From: a bacterium
GTDB taxonomy: Bacteria; Cyanobacteriota; Vampirovibrionia; Obscuribacterales; Obscuribacteraceae
NCBI GenBank assembly: GCA_016124935.1
Contig: WGMS01000017.1
Coordinates: 1 to 64,000, forward strand
DNA length: 64,000 nt
Direction of reading: 5' to 3'
Below are positions 9,694-18,419 of this stretch, one piece after another. The notes beneath the pieces were generated by a model, which searched no databases, was not told where the DNA came from, and saw only the letters and a program-made list of their open reading frames with translations. The stretch's first letter is position 1, and each line of letters opens with the position of its first letter. Made by a program: the position numbers and the translations under genes.

Positions 9694-10054
9694 ATTTATC
9701 TATCCTATTTAAGACCCGATCATACTCGCACCATAATTTCTCAGGATCTACCGCAGGAGCTTCCATTGCGGCCTTAAGCCCGCGAGCGACCAACTCTCTA
9801 GCTTTCTTACGCGACTTGTCCGAAACGGGTAGATCGTCAAATTCATCCTCGAGAATCAACAGATCTCCAGGACTGCAATTGAAAAATGCGCACAGCTTCA
9901 CCACGGTATTGAATTCAATTCCTTTGCTGGCGCCTCTTTCAAGCGCACTAATTATCTTCTGACCTATACCAGTAGCCTCAGAAACATCCTTCTGACTAAG
10001 TTTGCCATTGATAAAGCGCAAATATGCGAGATTTGTTCGAAGCTGTTTTGACAT
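9656..10054 (-). CDS. XRE/Cro-C1 family helix-turn-helix regulator
   Basis: The 132-residue product has a lambda-repressor-like domain at residues 5-70: KLSQKDVSEATGIGQKIISA covers the helix-turn-helix, followed by ALERGASKG and FFNCSPGDLL, as in short XRE proteins. The C-terminal 55 residues are charged and of unknown role. AGGGAG lies 8 bases before ATG 10054. This Shine-Dalgarno sequence is part of a palindrome in the leader, and a second, similar palindrome lies 21 bp upstream, so self-repression is inferred. The gene's 3' end overlaps the penicillin-binding protein gene by 38 bp. With the toxin-antitoxin pair nearby it forms the accessory part of the window. Confidence 0.85.
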   Translation of the reverse strand: MSKQLRTNLAYLRFINGKLSQKDVSEATGIGQKIISALERGASKGIEFNTVVKLCAFFNCSPGDLLILEDEFDDLPVSDKSRKKARELVARGLKAAMEAPAVDPEKLWCEYDRVLNRIDKSIDPAESSGAVL

Positions 10055-10061
10055 GGCAAAT

Positions 10062-10098
10062 ACTCCCTATAGGGTAATTATGACACCCAACTGGGAGT
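10062..10098 (-). promoter_or_regulatory. Two operator-like dyads before the XRE gene
   Basis: Dyad 1 is ACTCCC-TATA-GGGTAA at 10062-10077 and dyad 2 is ACACCC-AACT-GGGAGT at 10083-10098. Both share the form ACNCCC-N4-GGGWRW. They are offset by exactly 21 bp, two helical turns, which would place two repressor dimers on one DNA face. One arm of dyad 1 holds the ribosome site of the XRE gene. Binding by the XRE protein is inferred from position. Confidence 0.5.
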
Positions 10099-10429
10099 GT
10101 TTTATACAACTCCCCGGCTCTATTCAATTTCCTGGCTAACGCCACCAGCAATACGATGGCAAGAGAATGAAAGACCAGAGGTCAGTATAGATTGGAAACT
10201 GCTACTTAGAACGCGAGAAACCGAAAGAACTCAACTTCCACCTACTTGTCAAAAGTTGAATCCATTAATAATTGATTACCACATGAGAGACCAATGGCGG
10301 TGATTAATTCTTGAAACACTTGCCATGGATTAGCCCCATATCTAGGACCATCTGCCACGCTCGCTCACCTCCTATATCTCGTTCTCAATCTGATGATGAA
10401 AACACGGTCTAATTAAGAAGTCAAAAACG
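10099..10429. other. Non-coding stretch between the XRE gene and a small membrane protein gene
   Basis: A 68-codon frame at 10097-10303 lacks a ribosome site and resembles no known protein. No RNA gene or terminator hairpin is seen. It probably contains promoter DNA for the XRE gene. Confidence 0.4.
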
Positions 10430-10804
10430 TCAGGAGACGAAGTTCAGGCAAATGGCTATGAAAACAACAAGACTGCTATAAACAGTATAAGGAATAAAGA
10501 ACCAACGAAAAATTCTTTTCTTCCGCAACTCAGTTGAAATACTTAAAGACAAGCATAAGCTCAAAAAAGTAGCAATAATGATAGTCAAAGCTACAGAGGT
10601 GGCTGTCAATTTAAATGTCGTGCCGTGTGAGATTCCAGTGAAAGCAGCTATAAGAGAAACAAAGATCCCAGCAGCAGCCAATGAAAATTGTTGCCAATGA
10701 GAAATCAATTTCTTTAAAAGAAATAGAATTGCCATCAAAGCAAGGACTGCTGTTCCCGCTGCTGGGATTGCAAACACTAATTGGATGAGTTGGTATTGGT
10801 CCAC
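10430..10804 (-). CDS. Small hypothetical membrane protein, four predicted membrane helices
   Basis: The 124-residue product has hydrophobic segments at about residues 8-30, 40-57, 68-88 and 100-122, separated by short basic or polar loops (LISHWQQ, STELRKKRIFR). GTG at 10804 is chosen because AGGAG lies 7 bases upstream. No family is recognised and no catalytic motif is seen. It stands alone, with the XRE gene downstream on the same strand and the toxin-antitoxin promoter diverging upstream. It belongs to the accessory patch, so horizontal origin is possible but unproven. Confidence 0.6.
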   Translation of the reverse strand: MDQYQLIQLVFAIPAAGTAVLALMAILFLLKKLISHWQQFSLAAAGIFVSLIAAFTGISHGTTFKLTATSVALTIIIATFLSLCLSLSISTELRKKRIFRWFFIPYTVYSSLVVFIAICLNFVS

Positions 10805-10858
10805 GTAGAACTCCTGGAGAGTTTATACAGGTAGCGGCTATGCAAATCAGTATTTCAG

Positions 10859-10916
10859 TTCACAACGGTACCTGCAATAGTGTTATTACGTGTCCTATTA
10901 GAGGCACTCATAACAC
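10859..10916 (+). promoter_or_regulatory. Promoter with overlapping operator upstream of the toxin-antitoxin pair
   Basis: TTCACA (10859-10864), a 16-bp spacer and TGTTAT (10881-10886) form a sigma70-like promoter. The -10 box lies inside the left arm of an inverted repeat, GTGTTAT at 10880-10886 and ATAACAC at 10910-10916. A repressor on this dyad would cover the -10 box and the start site, the usual layout for antitoxin self-repression. The leader to the antitoxin ATG would be about 112 bases. Confidence 0.5.
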
Positions 10917-10956
10917 CCAGAGAGCTTCTGGTGTGCGAGAAGAGAGGGTCCATCCA

Positions 10957-10985
10957 TTGCTTTGTACGGAAGTTTGCAGTACAAT
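10957..10985 (+). promoter_or_regulatory. Second candidate promoter, close to the antitoxin gene
   Basis: TTGCTT (10957-10962), exactly 17 bp, then TACAAT (10980-10985). A start near 10992 would leave only about 13 bases before the antitoxin ATG, overlapping its GGAGG, so output may be weak or leaderless-like. Confidence 0.4.
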
Positions 10986-11004
10986 TTTAATGGAGGATTT
11001 TGTT

Positions 11005-11286
11005 ATGGTCCTAAAAGATAAAAAAGAAGAGCGCATTGACGCCAGGCTAACTGCAGAAGCAAAACAGCAAATTGACCATGCTGCCGCATTGCAGGGACGC
11101 TCAACCTCAGATTTTATGGTTCAAGCAGCTCTAAAAGAGGCTTCCCAAGTCATCGAACAACAAAGGATCATTCGCTTGACCGTTGAAGAAAGCGTAGCTC
11201 TGGCAGAATTGATGATTAGTGAACCGAATGTGAACGAAGCCTCTGTGGCTGCAATGCGCCGACACAAGGAGATCATGGGTAGCTAG
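11005..11286 (+). CDS. DUF1778/TacA-family antitoxin
   Basis: The 93-residue product has the DUF1778 layout: an N-terminal ribbon-helix-helix (ERIDARLTAEAKQQIDHAAA, then QGRSTSDFMVQAAL) and a C-terminal tail rich in short helices (LTVEESVALAELM) that in known TacA proteins wraps around the toxin. The DNA-binding half should repress the operon at the dyad at 10880-10916. ATG 11005 is chosen because GGAGG lies 9 bases before it; the frame continues upstream without a better start. The toxin gene begins 1 base after the stop, so the two are translationally coupled. Family assignment rests on pattern and on the GNAT partner. Confidence 0.85.
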   Translation: MVLKDKKEERIDARLTAEAKQQIDHAAALQGRSTSDFMVQAALKEASQVIEQQRIIRLTVEESVALAELMISEPNVNEASVAAMRRHKEIMGS

Positions 11287-11287
11287 G

Positions 11288-11872
11288 GTGCAAGAGAAAC
11301 CAAAGTTGTCCCTGGCTGTCGTGCCCTGGAGCAAAGAACATGACGCTTCGCAGTTCACCTCGGATCTTGCGAGCATAAAAAAATACATTCAAGAACAAGC
11401 TCATAGAGACGTTTCCAGCTATACGTCTTCTGTTTTCGTACTAACAGAACCCGGCGACATGGTCATCAGAGGCTATTATTCGCTATCTAGCATCAGCATT
11501 GTCTTCAATGAACTTCCAAATAAAGTTCGAAGAAGATTGCCCAGATATCCTGAAACCAGTGCAATATTGCTGGGCCGCCTCGGAGTTGACAGGGACTACA
11601 GCAAAAATCTGCAGGATTCTCTGGGAGAAAAACCGCGCCTGGGAGAGCTTCTGCTTGCCAATGCACAAATACGCTGCCTGAAGAATTCGAAGGATGTGGG
11701 AAGCGCACTTCTCATAATTGACGCCGAAATGCCCACCGAAGAAGAGCAGAAAAGTGGTGCGCTTGATCCACTTAGGTTTTATACAAAATACGGATTTCTG
11801 CCACTGACAGCCAATCCAAGAAGACTGATCAAAACTATGCGCGCCATTGCCGAAGAATATAAGTCCATATAG
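11288..11872 (+). CDS. GNAT-family acetyltransferase toxin (TacT-like)
   Basis: TacT-type toxins use acetyl-CoA to acetylate the amino acid on charged tRNA and so stop translation. This 194-residue protein shows the family marks YYSLSS, RYPETSAILLGRLGVD and a C-terminal YTKYGFLPL. The acetyl-CoA loop is unusual: instead of the compact QGxGLGxxLL, it reads SKNLQDSLGEKPRLGELLL, several residues longer, so activity or cofactor fit may differ. It is also longer than most TacT proteins (about 160-175 residues). GTG 11288 follows the antitoxin stop by 1 base and has no ribosome site of its own at normal distance, consistent with coupling. The toxin role is inferred from family and gene pair. Confidence 0.8.
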   Translation: MQEKPKLSLAVVPWSKEHDASQFTSDLASIKKYIQEQAHRDVSSYTSSVFVLTEPGDMVIRGYYSLSSISIVFNELPNKVRRRLPRYPETSAILLGRLGVDRDYSKNLQDSLGEKPRLGELLLANAQIRCLKNSKDVGSALLIIDAEMPTEEEQKSGALDPLRFYTKYGFLPLTANPRRLIKTMRAIAEEYKSI

Positions 11873-11946
11873 AAAGCTTCTGAATCGAAAAAATCAGTGA
11901 ATTTCATCTTCCGAAAGAGCTGTTTTCAATTTTCGTAAGAGCGGGA

Positions 11947-12915
11947 TCAAGAAACTGCATCTATCAAAGCGTTGACCAGACCGCTTCGAATCAAATCTGC
12001 GAAAGTCCGGCTTTTGACGATATCGAAGGCGGCACCCTCTTGAACCAGACCGTGATCTAATTCAGGCAACAGGCGATTGCCCTGATTCTCAGAGCCCACC
12101 TGCAAGAAGGTTATTTTCAACTGAGCCGGAGAGCTGAGTTTGCGGGTGGTATCGATGATCAAATCTTTCAGAGCGCGGGAGCTTGATGGGGCACCATCAG
12201 TGATGACAGCCATCAACATCGGTCGGGGACGAACAGCACCACCCTGACTCTGCCGTGCCACCAGATTCTCCAGCTCTTCCCTCATCGCTCTAGCCACATC
12301 GGTGCCTCCCGAGGGGCTGTTATCCGCGTAGATAGAGGGCAGAGCGTTCAATTTAACCCCGGTATATTTGCGGGTGCCGCTATCGAAGAAGATAACATCC
12401 AGCCTGGTATCGGGAATACGGCCGAGCTGGCCGCTAAGAGTAGAGAGTTCTCGGGCGGTCCAATCCCAGCGACTGAGACCGCCGGGGGCGTCCATGGTTC
12501 TCATTGAACTGGATTTATCCACCAGGACAACCAGGTCGCGCCCTTGAAGCATCTGCAGCCGTTTGACAGGAAAGAGTGCCGATACCGAAGCGCCAGAGAA
12601 TATGGTCTGCTTCGGCTGAGGACGAGAGGTAGCCGGCGGGACAGGAGACTGACGAAAAGCATCGAAAAGCCCCCCGGTAGAGAGCCGAACTGGCGCAGCA
12701 CTGGCAGCAGGCAGGCTAATTCGGGTCGAGGTTTCACTGACCGAAAGCACATGGGGCGTCGAGGGGCGAGAAAGCCTTGTCGAAGAGGCGGATTGAGCAA
12801 AAACGCCAGCCGGAGAAAGGATAAGGATAAGAATGAGAATAGCGCCCAGTGCCGCCAGGGCTGTCACCCTGGCAAATCTACCGAATAGTCTGATTGAGCC
12901 GTCTGAATTAGCCAA
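11947..12915 (-). CDS. Secreted or anchored von Willebrand factor A domain protein
   Basis: The product (322 residues from TTG 12915) has a signal or anchor segment rich in Ile/Leu (ALGAILILILILSPAG), a Ser/Pro/Thr-rich linker to about residue 120, and a VWA domain from about 125 to the end. The metal site DxSxS is intact (LVDKSSS, D133, S135, S137), as are the Thr in SGGTD (T205) and the later Asp in TDGAPSS. VWA domains bind proteins through a metal ion; no enzymatic function is implied. The frame opens at TTG 12954 without a ribosome site; TTG 12915 has AGGA 11 bases upstream and leaves a normal signal peptide, but the start is uncertain. panB lies upstream on the same strand. Confidence 0.7.
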   Translation of the reverse strand: MANSDGSIRLFGRFARVTALAALGAILILILILSPAGVFAQSASSTRLSRPSTPHVLSVSETSTRISLPAASAAPVRLSTGGLFDAFRQSPVPPATSRPQPKQTIFSGASVSALFPVKRLQMLQGRDLVVLVDKSSSMRTMDAPGGLSRWDWTARELSTLSGQLGRIPDTRLDVIFFDSGTRKYTGVKLNALPSIYADNSPSGGTDVARAMREELENLVARQSQGGAVRPRPMLMAVITDGAPSSSRALKDLIIDTTRKLSSPAQLKITFLQVGSENQGNRLLPELDHGLVQEGAAFDIVKSRTFADLIRSGLVNALIDAVS

Positions 12916-12999
12916 AACCGCAGAGTTCCTGTAGTTAGAATAAAATCCGAACAAAACAGATAGACGGCAGTCGGATCTCGTTGTTCCGAAAAGACGGCT

Positions 13000-13863
13000 T
13001 CAGACGGCAGAGGTGGAAGAGAGCAGTTTGGAAAGCTCCGCTTCTTCTTCTTCAGAAAACTGGAAAGACTCGCTCTCGGCAGGAAACTGCTGCGATTTGA
13101 CATCTTCTGCATAATTTTTGATGGCGTCCATGCAGACTTCGTCGAGATTGGCGTAGCGTCTTACAAAACGAGGCTGGAAGTCGGTGTATTTGCCGAGCAG
13201 GTCGTCGGTGACCAGAATCTGCCCGTCGCAGCCGTTGCCGGCACCGATACCCACAGTTGGGATATGGAGTTTCGAGCTGATTATAGAAGCGACTTTATCA
13301 GGCACCATTTCCAGTACCAGACTGAAAACCCCGGCTTCTTCCAGAGCCAGAGAGTCCTTCACCAGCTTAGCCGCATCCCGGGCGCTCCTGCCCTGCACTC
13401 TGGTGCCGCCGAAGCCGTGTATGGACTGCGGAGTAAAACCGAGATGACCCATCACAGGGATGCCCATCTCGACCAGACGACGGACTATTTCAAGATTCAG
13501 CTCGGTGGCGCCCTCAAGCTTAACGGCCTGGGCTTGAGCCTCTTTAATGAAACGACCGGCATTGGTTATAGCCTGGGTGACATCGACCTGATAACTCATG
13601 AATGGCAGGTCTGCCACCACCAGCGGATGATGGGCACCACGGGTGACGGCTTTGGTATGATGCAGCATCTCTTCCATCGAGACCGCATGGGTGGTCTTGT
13701 GCCCGAGGGCGACCATGGCCAGGCTGTCTCCGACAAGAATCAGATCCACTCCGGCATTGTCGAGAATCTTGGCGGTGGAATAGTCATAAGCAGTGAGAGC
13801 GACAATCTTTCTGCCTTGCTCTTTATATTTTTGCAGTGTCAGGGTAGAGATGCTCTTTGACAT
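13000..13863 (-). CDS. panB: 3-methyl-2-oxobutanoate hydroxymethyltransferase (ketopantoate synthesis)
   Basis: PanB adds a hydroxymethyl group from 5,10-methylene-tetrahydrofolate to 2-oxoisovalerate, the first step of pantothenate and CoA synthesis, in the cytoplasm. The 287-residue TIM barrel shows the family motifs TAYDYSTAKILDNAGVD, VGDSLAMVALGHKTT with the magnesium-ligand Asp (D46), VKLEGA, and GHLGFTPQSIHGFGG. The length is normal apart from a short acidic tail. panC and panD are not in the window, so pantothenate genes are scattered. The ATG at 13863 is the natural family start. The VWA gene follows on the same strand. Confidence 0.95.
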   Translation of the reverse strand: MSKSISTLTLQKYKEQGRKIVALTAYDYSTAKILDNAGVDLILVGDSLAMVALGHKTTHAVSMEEMLHHTKAVTRGAHHPLVVADLPFMSYQVDVTQAITNAGRFIKEAQAQAVKLEGATELNLEIVRRLVEMGIPVMGHLGFTPQSIHGFGGTRVQGRSARDAAKLVKDSLALEEAGVFSLVLEMVPDKVASIISSKLHIPTVGIGAGNGCDGQILVTDDLLGKYTDFQPRFVRRYANLDEVCMDAIKNYAEDVKSQQFPAESESFQFSEEEEAELSKLLSSTSAV

Positions 13864-13934
13864 GGCGGAGACCTCAATAGTCCTAGATAATGGGCCTATA
13901 TAGGGTAGCTCAGGAAGGCTTATTTAACCACTGC

Positions 13935-15443
13935 CTAGAATCCTGATTGATATTTCTTATTGTAGTCTTCCCGGGCTTTTCGCCTTTCGTCCATCAAACG
14001 AAGATTGACTATGTGTTTCGGGTCATAGGGATATTTACCCGCCAGGTCGTGGAAATGCTGATACTCACGCCCCGCTTCGATAGGCAGGTTCATTTTCTCG
14101 AGCACATAGCCCATGTTGTAATAGAGTCCATCATAATCGGGCGCGAGAGCAATCGCTTTCTTGTAATAGCCGATGGCACGCTGAAAGTCTCCCTCGACTT
14201 CATACAGACCACCCAGATTCTGGTAGCCTTCAAAGCTCTCCGGATTCAGTTCGGTGACCCGCAAGAAGGCTCCTTTGGCCTGGCCGATATTGCCCTCGTC
14301 CACCAGGTCTATACCCTTGTCTATCAGAGCCTGGACCTCTGCCGGGTCGAAGGTTATCTCCTTGCGGCGTTTGCGCTCGTATTTTTTAGAGCTGCTCGCC
14401 AGATCCTTTATCTTTTTCTTGTAAGTATCCGGATTGCGAGACTGCCTGGCTATGTCCATCCAGTCGGCGGCAGCCTTGTCGAAATTCTTCTTGAGCTCGT
14501 TGCACTTGGCAGAATAGACCCGCATTTTTTTTGTGTCTATTCCTGGATAACCCTTGGATTCGGTATAGCGCGGATTGACTTTATAAGCCCGGTTCAGCTC
14601 ACGCAGACAGCGATCAGGATCGCCGCGCAGATATCTGAGTTTGGCCAGTTCGAAGTGGCCGATGGCAAGCATCGGATCATTACGCAGGGCAAGCCGAAAC
14701 TCTTTCTCGGCCTCGTCCAGATTGCCTTCTGCACACCAGACATTGCCCAGATAATAGTGCACCATCGGATTATCAGGGATAAGCCGGGCGGCGTTCTGCA
14801 ATTTCTCGATAGAGTCACCGATATCCTTCAGGCGACCGGCGTCATATTGCTTGTAAAGCGCGATACCGAGCTCTCTCTGGGCGGCGAAATAACTGGGACG
14901 CAGCCTGATAGCGGTGCGGAACTCTTCCACGGCGGTGTCGAGATCACCTTGATCCATTCGAAGAACACCAAGATTGTAGTGGGCATCGGGATAGTTAGGG
15001 TTTATAGTGATGCACTTCTCGAACTGCTGTCCGGCTTCTTTCTTCTTACCGGTCTTCATCAAAAAGCGCCCGTAGTTGTTGCGGGCTTCGATAAAGTTAT
15101 AGTCCAGGTTTGTGCACTGGATGAATTCCAGATTGGCATTGTAGTTATCGCCGGCTTCGGCATAAGCCAGGGCGAGAAGGTGAATTATCTTCTTTTCTCC
15201 GGGAGCAAAATTTTTGGCCCGTTTGCAGATTTCGATGGCGGCCATATAGTCGCCCATCTGAAAGGCTTCTCTAGCCTTGTCAAGCATACCGAGCCCCATC
15301 TCGAACTGACGCCCACCGCCTTCCCCCGGATTGGGATAGACCTGGGCCATCGACATCGGCACTCTGCATCCGGAAAACACAGCCAGAGCCGAACCAAGCA
15401 ATAAAAGCCTCTTCGAATCGCTAAGTCTTTTCAGTTCAAACAC
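13935..15443 (-). CDS. TPR-repeat lipoprotein
   Basis: The 502-residue product starts with a basic N-terminus, a hydrophobic segment and a lipobox (AVFSGC, Cys26), so it should be lipid-anchored. Nearly all the rest is TPR: repeats with the PxxxxAxxxLGxxxxxxG pattern, such as NPNYPDAHYNLGVLRMDQGD, run from about residue 50 to 300 and again from about 360 to 470, separated by a basic linker (YERKRRKEI). TPR arrays act as protein scaffolds; the partner is unknown. The GTG start at 15443 has AGGA 11 bases upstream. The gene lies 92 bp after the end of the 960-residue protein gene on the same strand, so they may be co-transcribed. Confidence 0.75.
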   Translation of the reverse strand: MFELKRLSDSKRLLLLGSALAVFSGCRVPMSMAQVYPNPGEGGGRQFEMGLGMLDKAREAFQMGDYMAAIEICKRAKNFAPGEKKIIHLLALAYAEAGDNYNANLEFIQCTNLDYNFIEARNNYGRFLMKTGKKKEAGQQFEKCITINPNYPDAHYNLGVLRMDQGDLDTAVEEFRTAIRLRPSYFAAQRELGIALYKQYDAGRLKDIGDSIEKLQNAARLIPDNPMVHYYLGNVWCAEGNLDEAEKEFRLALRNDPMLAIGHFELAKLRYLRGDPDRCLRELNRAYKVNPRYTESKGYPGIDTKKMRVYSAKCNELKKNFDKAAADWMDIARQSRNPDTYKKKIKDLASSSKKYERKRRKEITFDPAEVQALIDKGIDLVDEGNIGQAKGAFLRVTELNPESFEGYQNLGGLYEVEGDFQRAIGYYKKAIALAPDYDGLYYNMGYVLEKMNLPIEAGREYQHFHDLAGKYPYDPKHIVNLRLMDERRKAREDYNKKYQSGF

Positions 15444-15536
15444 TATCGGAATTCCTGCCAGAGCTCTCCTTGTTACAGGTCCATTCTACGGAATCCGAAA
15501 GATTTTTGCCCGGAGAAGTCAGGGGTTGGCTTTTTA

Positions 15537-18419
15537 TCAGTGACCCAGGATTTTCTTCTGAGCTTCGGCATCGTCGGCTATATTCTGCCGGGTGATATCC
15601 ATAAAGCTGCTGCCATCCGGCTTGTTCACCAGAGACTCGGCAAGAATGCCGCCGGTGTATCCGCTGAGAGTGGGAGCGAATCTCTCCACTCCGTTTCTTG
15701 TCCCGGTTCCTATTTTGGAAAGTCCGGCAAGACCACGATCGGAAAGAGTGTGAACCGGGTCGATTTGAAGCTGCTGGATATTGAAAGTGGGGCCAAGCGG
15801 CTCGATGTGCGGATCGCCGAGCTTAAGATACTGAGAACGGAAATGATCTGAATAGCGATTCACCCAGGCGTTAGCGTCCCTGGCAGACATACCTTCTGCC
15901 ATCAGGCGCATCGCTGCCGGCATACCGGAGCCGAAAACCTGGTTTATAGTGTACTGATTGACGTCGAAAGGAATGGCGGACGGCTCGCGCCCGGCCTTAA
16001 CTCCGTCGACGATGATATCGGCTAGCTCATTCATCTTTCTGACATGATTCGGCATATCGGGCAGGATCTCACCGAAACTCTTGCCTTTCAAAGCCGGCAG
16101 TGGCTGATTGAGCTGTACTTCGACCAGATGCGGAATCATCGCCTCGAACTCGGCCTTCGGTACTGTCACCGACTGGCCGGGCTTGTCGAGGGAAGACCAG
16201 GTATAATCCCCCTCTCGGGAAGCGACATCGGCATAGCGATCTAGATTACGGGCATACTCCAGAACAAGAGGATCGCCGTTGGCTCTCTGGCGCAAGACTT
16301 CGGCGCTCAATTTGACTCGAAAACGATCCATGCCGTGCACTTCGAAGCCTAGAGGATTTCCGTCGCCTCTGTACTCAGAGCCCATCACATTGCGATTCTC
16401 GAGCTTGCCTCCCTTTCTAAGGGACTGCAACAATACACCCAGAGAAAGTGCAGAGTTTGGCCCGGTCCAGGCAGTGCCCCAGATATCCGATGTGTTCTCG
16501 TTGGCCTGAGCCTTCAAAATGCCCTCATAGAGCTCCTGCCTGGATACCTGGCCATGACCGGGAACCTCTACAGTTTCAGAGACTTTGGCGTTGGGATTCT
16601 TGGAAGCTTGCTCTTTTCGGAAAGCCTCCAGACCTTTAGCAACCGCATTTCCTATGACGTCGTCACGAATGGACTCTTCGAATCTGAGCAAGCCACCATA
16701 TTGATTGTGACCGATTTCATGACCGTTGATACCACTGGTGGCAATACTGCGAGAAGCCATCATATTGCGAGGCCAGAGCACCACATCCACATCCCAGACT
16801 CCGTTTATCTCCGGAATAGTATGGGGACCGGCGCCACCATCATTTCTAACCGTAAATAGAGGCGGGTTCTTGGCGGCAAGCACCTCTTCCGGCTTCAGGC
16901 CGGCCCGTCTAAGCCCCTGCTTCAAGCCGGTGTGAATCTCGATGGAAAGCAAGTTGAGCTCCTGAGCAAGCCTGGCCGAACTGGTGGCATTACCGAGATT
17001 CCACTGATTGGCGGCATCACGGAAATATCCGAAAAGCATTCCTACTTGTTGATAGTCATCGGCGCGCTGGACTTGCTCTCCTAGCTTGAACATCTGCCTT
17101 GCAACTTCGCCATAACCCTGATCAAGCGGTCTGTGTTCGGTCTTGAGCGCAGTGTAAACCGGGCCGATATCCCCTTCCACACGGTCGGCCACAGCCATGC
17201 CCTCTTCATCCATCCGTGCCATCTGCTCTTTCATGAGCTTGGACATCTCATAAATGTTATCCGGGTTAGTCTCTCTATCTATCTTGCCGACAATCTCTGA
17301 CTTTCCTTCGGCTTTAGTCTCAGCGGTTCTAGTGTCACCTGATTTGGTATCAGCCGCTTTCTCGACGACCTTGCCTTCATCGGCTGCTCTGAGCCCTCTC
17401 ACCTCCGGTTTAAGATTCGCCATCTCCACTCTCATAGCCGATTTTGCCTCTGCAAGGGTAATCGCCCTCGGGTTGATACCACTCTCGAGCAGGCTCACTG
17501 TCTCGGACAGACCGATTCTCTCACCGCTAGCCAGGGCGACGCCTCGGCTGTAAGTCATTTTCTCGTCTACATGATGGCGATACTCTTCCAGGCCTTTTCC
17601 AGCAGCCTTATCTCTTTCCAGATCAGTCAGACGCGGTTTGGACTCGCCCACTTTCTCGGCGGCTCGGCTTAAACCAAGGGATTCGGCGACTGAGGTTTTG
17701 ACTCGGTTATAAGACCTGACGCCTGTGTTTATCGCATTGCCCAGAATGTGATTGTCCGAAGTCCACATCTCTTGCTTGTAGGCTTCGAATCTGGTGAACT
17801 GCCGATTGCCCATGGTGCCGCGCATTACCCGCTCCATGCCTCTTTCGCCCCAGTTGGCGGCTCCTAGAGTAAGCACGGTATCGTAAGTAAAATGACCGAA
17901 GCCGGTGGCGAAAGTATCGGTGGCCTGTCTCAACTCGGCTACATTGTCGGCGTCCCATGCCTGAGAATAACTTTCAGAGATAGGCTTCAGTGCATCCTTG
18001 GCCATATGAAAAGCGAAAACACCACCGACAATCGCTCTACCCGCGCCAGATTTAGGCAAGGCCAGGCGCATACCGGCACCAAAAGCCATACCGCCACCGA
18101 CCTTGAGGGCGATGTTTTCCGGATTATCCAGATCATAGGCAAAAGAGTCGATTGCACGCCCTGGTGTATCGGCAATTCCTTTAGCAGTAACATAGCCTAT
18201 TCTTCCTGCTTTGGAAGTCATGGCGGCCCGTTCCAATCCATTTGCTTCGCCGTCTTTATTACTCTCGATTACCACCGTATTCTCGGGTTTCTTCAAGGTA
18301 TCGGCTAGAAATTCCTTCGATAGCTGCGATAAAGCCGGGGTCTTGCCATCTCCAGTCGGTTTGTCATCGCCAATGCCTTCGCCTGTGTTCTGGGCTACAT
18401 CAACAGTATCAAATTCCAT
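15537..18419 (-). CDS. Large protein with thermolysin-like (gluzincin) zinc motifs
   Basis: The 960-residue product matches no family I know along its length. Residues about 65-115 are Gly/Ala-rich and hydrophobic (GGGMAFGAGMRLALPKSGAG), possibly a membrane hairpin. A Lys/Glu/Thr-rich linker follows to about 385. A predicted peptidase region holds H567-E-I-G-H571 and, 70 residues on, ANENTSDIWG with E641. The pair HExxH plus NExxSDxxG is the signature of M4 (thermolysin-type) gluzincins, though the spacing here is longer than usual. No Sec signal is seen, which is odd for that family. An AGGA-type site precedes ATG 18419. Peptidase activity is inferred from motifs only. Confidence 0.55.
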   Translation of the reverse strand: MEFDTVDVAQNTGEGIGDDKPTGDGKTPALSQLSKEFLADTLKKPENTVVIESNKDGEANGLERAAMTSKAGRIGYVTAKGIADTPGRAIDSFAYDLDNPENIALKVGGGMAFGAGMRLALPKSGAGRAIVGGVFAFHMAKDALKPISESYSQAWDADNVAELRQATDTFATGFGHFTYDTVLTLGAANWGERGMERVMRGTMGNRQFTRFEAYKQEMWTSDNHILGNAINTGVRSYNRVKTSVAESLGLSRAAEKVGESKPRLTDLERDKAAGKGLEEYRHHVDEKMTYSRGVALASGERIGLSETVSLLESGINPRAITLAEAKSAMRVEMANLKPEVRGLRAADEGKVVEKAADTKSGDTRTAETKAEGKSEIVGKIDRETNPDNIYEMSKLMKEQMARMDEEGMAVADRVEGDIGPVYTALKTEHRPLDQGYGEVARQMFKLGEQVQRADDYQQVGMLFGYFRDAANQWNLGNATSSARLAQELNLLSIEIHTGLKQGLRRAGLKPEEVLAAKNPPLFTVRNDGGAGPHTIPEINGVWDVDVVLWPRNMMASRSIATSGINGHEIGHNQYGGLLRFEESIRDDVIGNAVAKGLEAFRKEQASKNPNAKVSETVEVPGHGQVSRQELYEGILKAQANENTSDIWGTAWTGPNSALSLGVLLQSLRKGGKLENRNVMGSEYRGDGNPLGFEVHGMDRFRVKLSAEVLRQRANGDPLVLEYARNLDRYADVASREGDYTWSSLDKPGQSVTVPKAEFEAMIPHLVEVQLNQPLPALKGKSFGEILPDMPNHVRKMNELADIIVDGVKAGREPSAIPFDVNQYTINQVFGSGMPAAMRLMAEGMSARDANAWVNRYSDHFRSQYLKLGDPHIEPLGPTFNIQQLQIDPVHTLSDRGLAGLSKIGTGTRNGVERFAPTLSGYTGGILAESLVNKPDGSSFMDITRQNIADDAEAQKKILGH

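Noticed and set aside
10097..10303. 68-codon ORF after the XRE operators
   Set aside because: No ribosome site; composition is non-coding-like.
13947..15404. 485-codon ORF antisense to the TPR lipoprotein gene
   Set aside because: It has no ribosome site or domain. Long antisense frames here arise from the codon structure of the real gene, which has a lipoprotein signal and clear TPR repeats.
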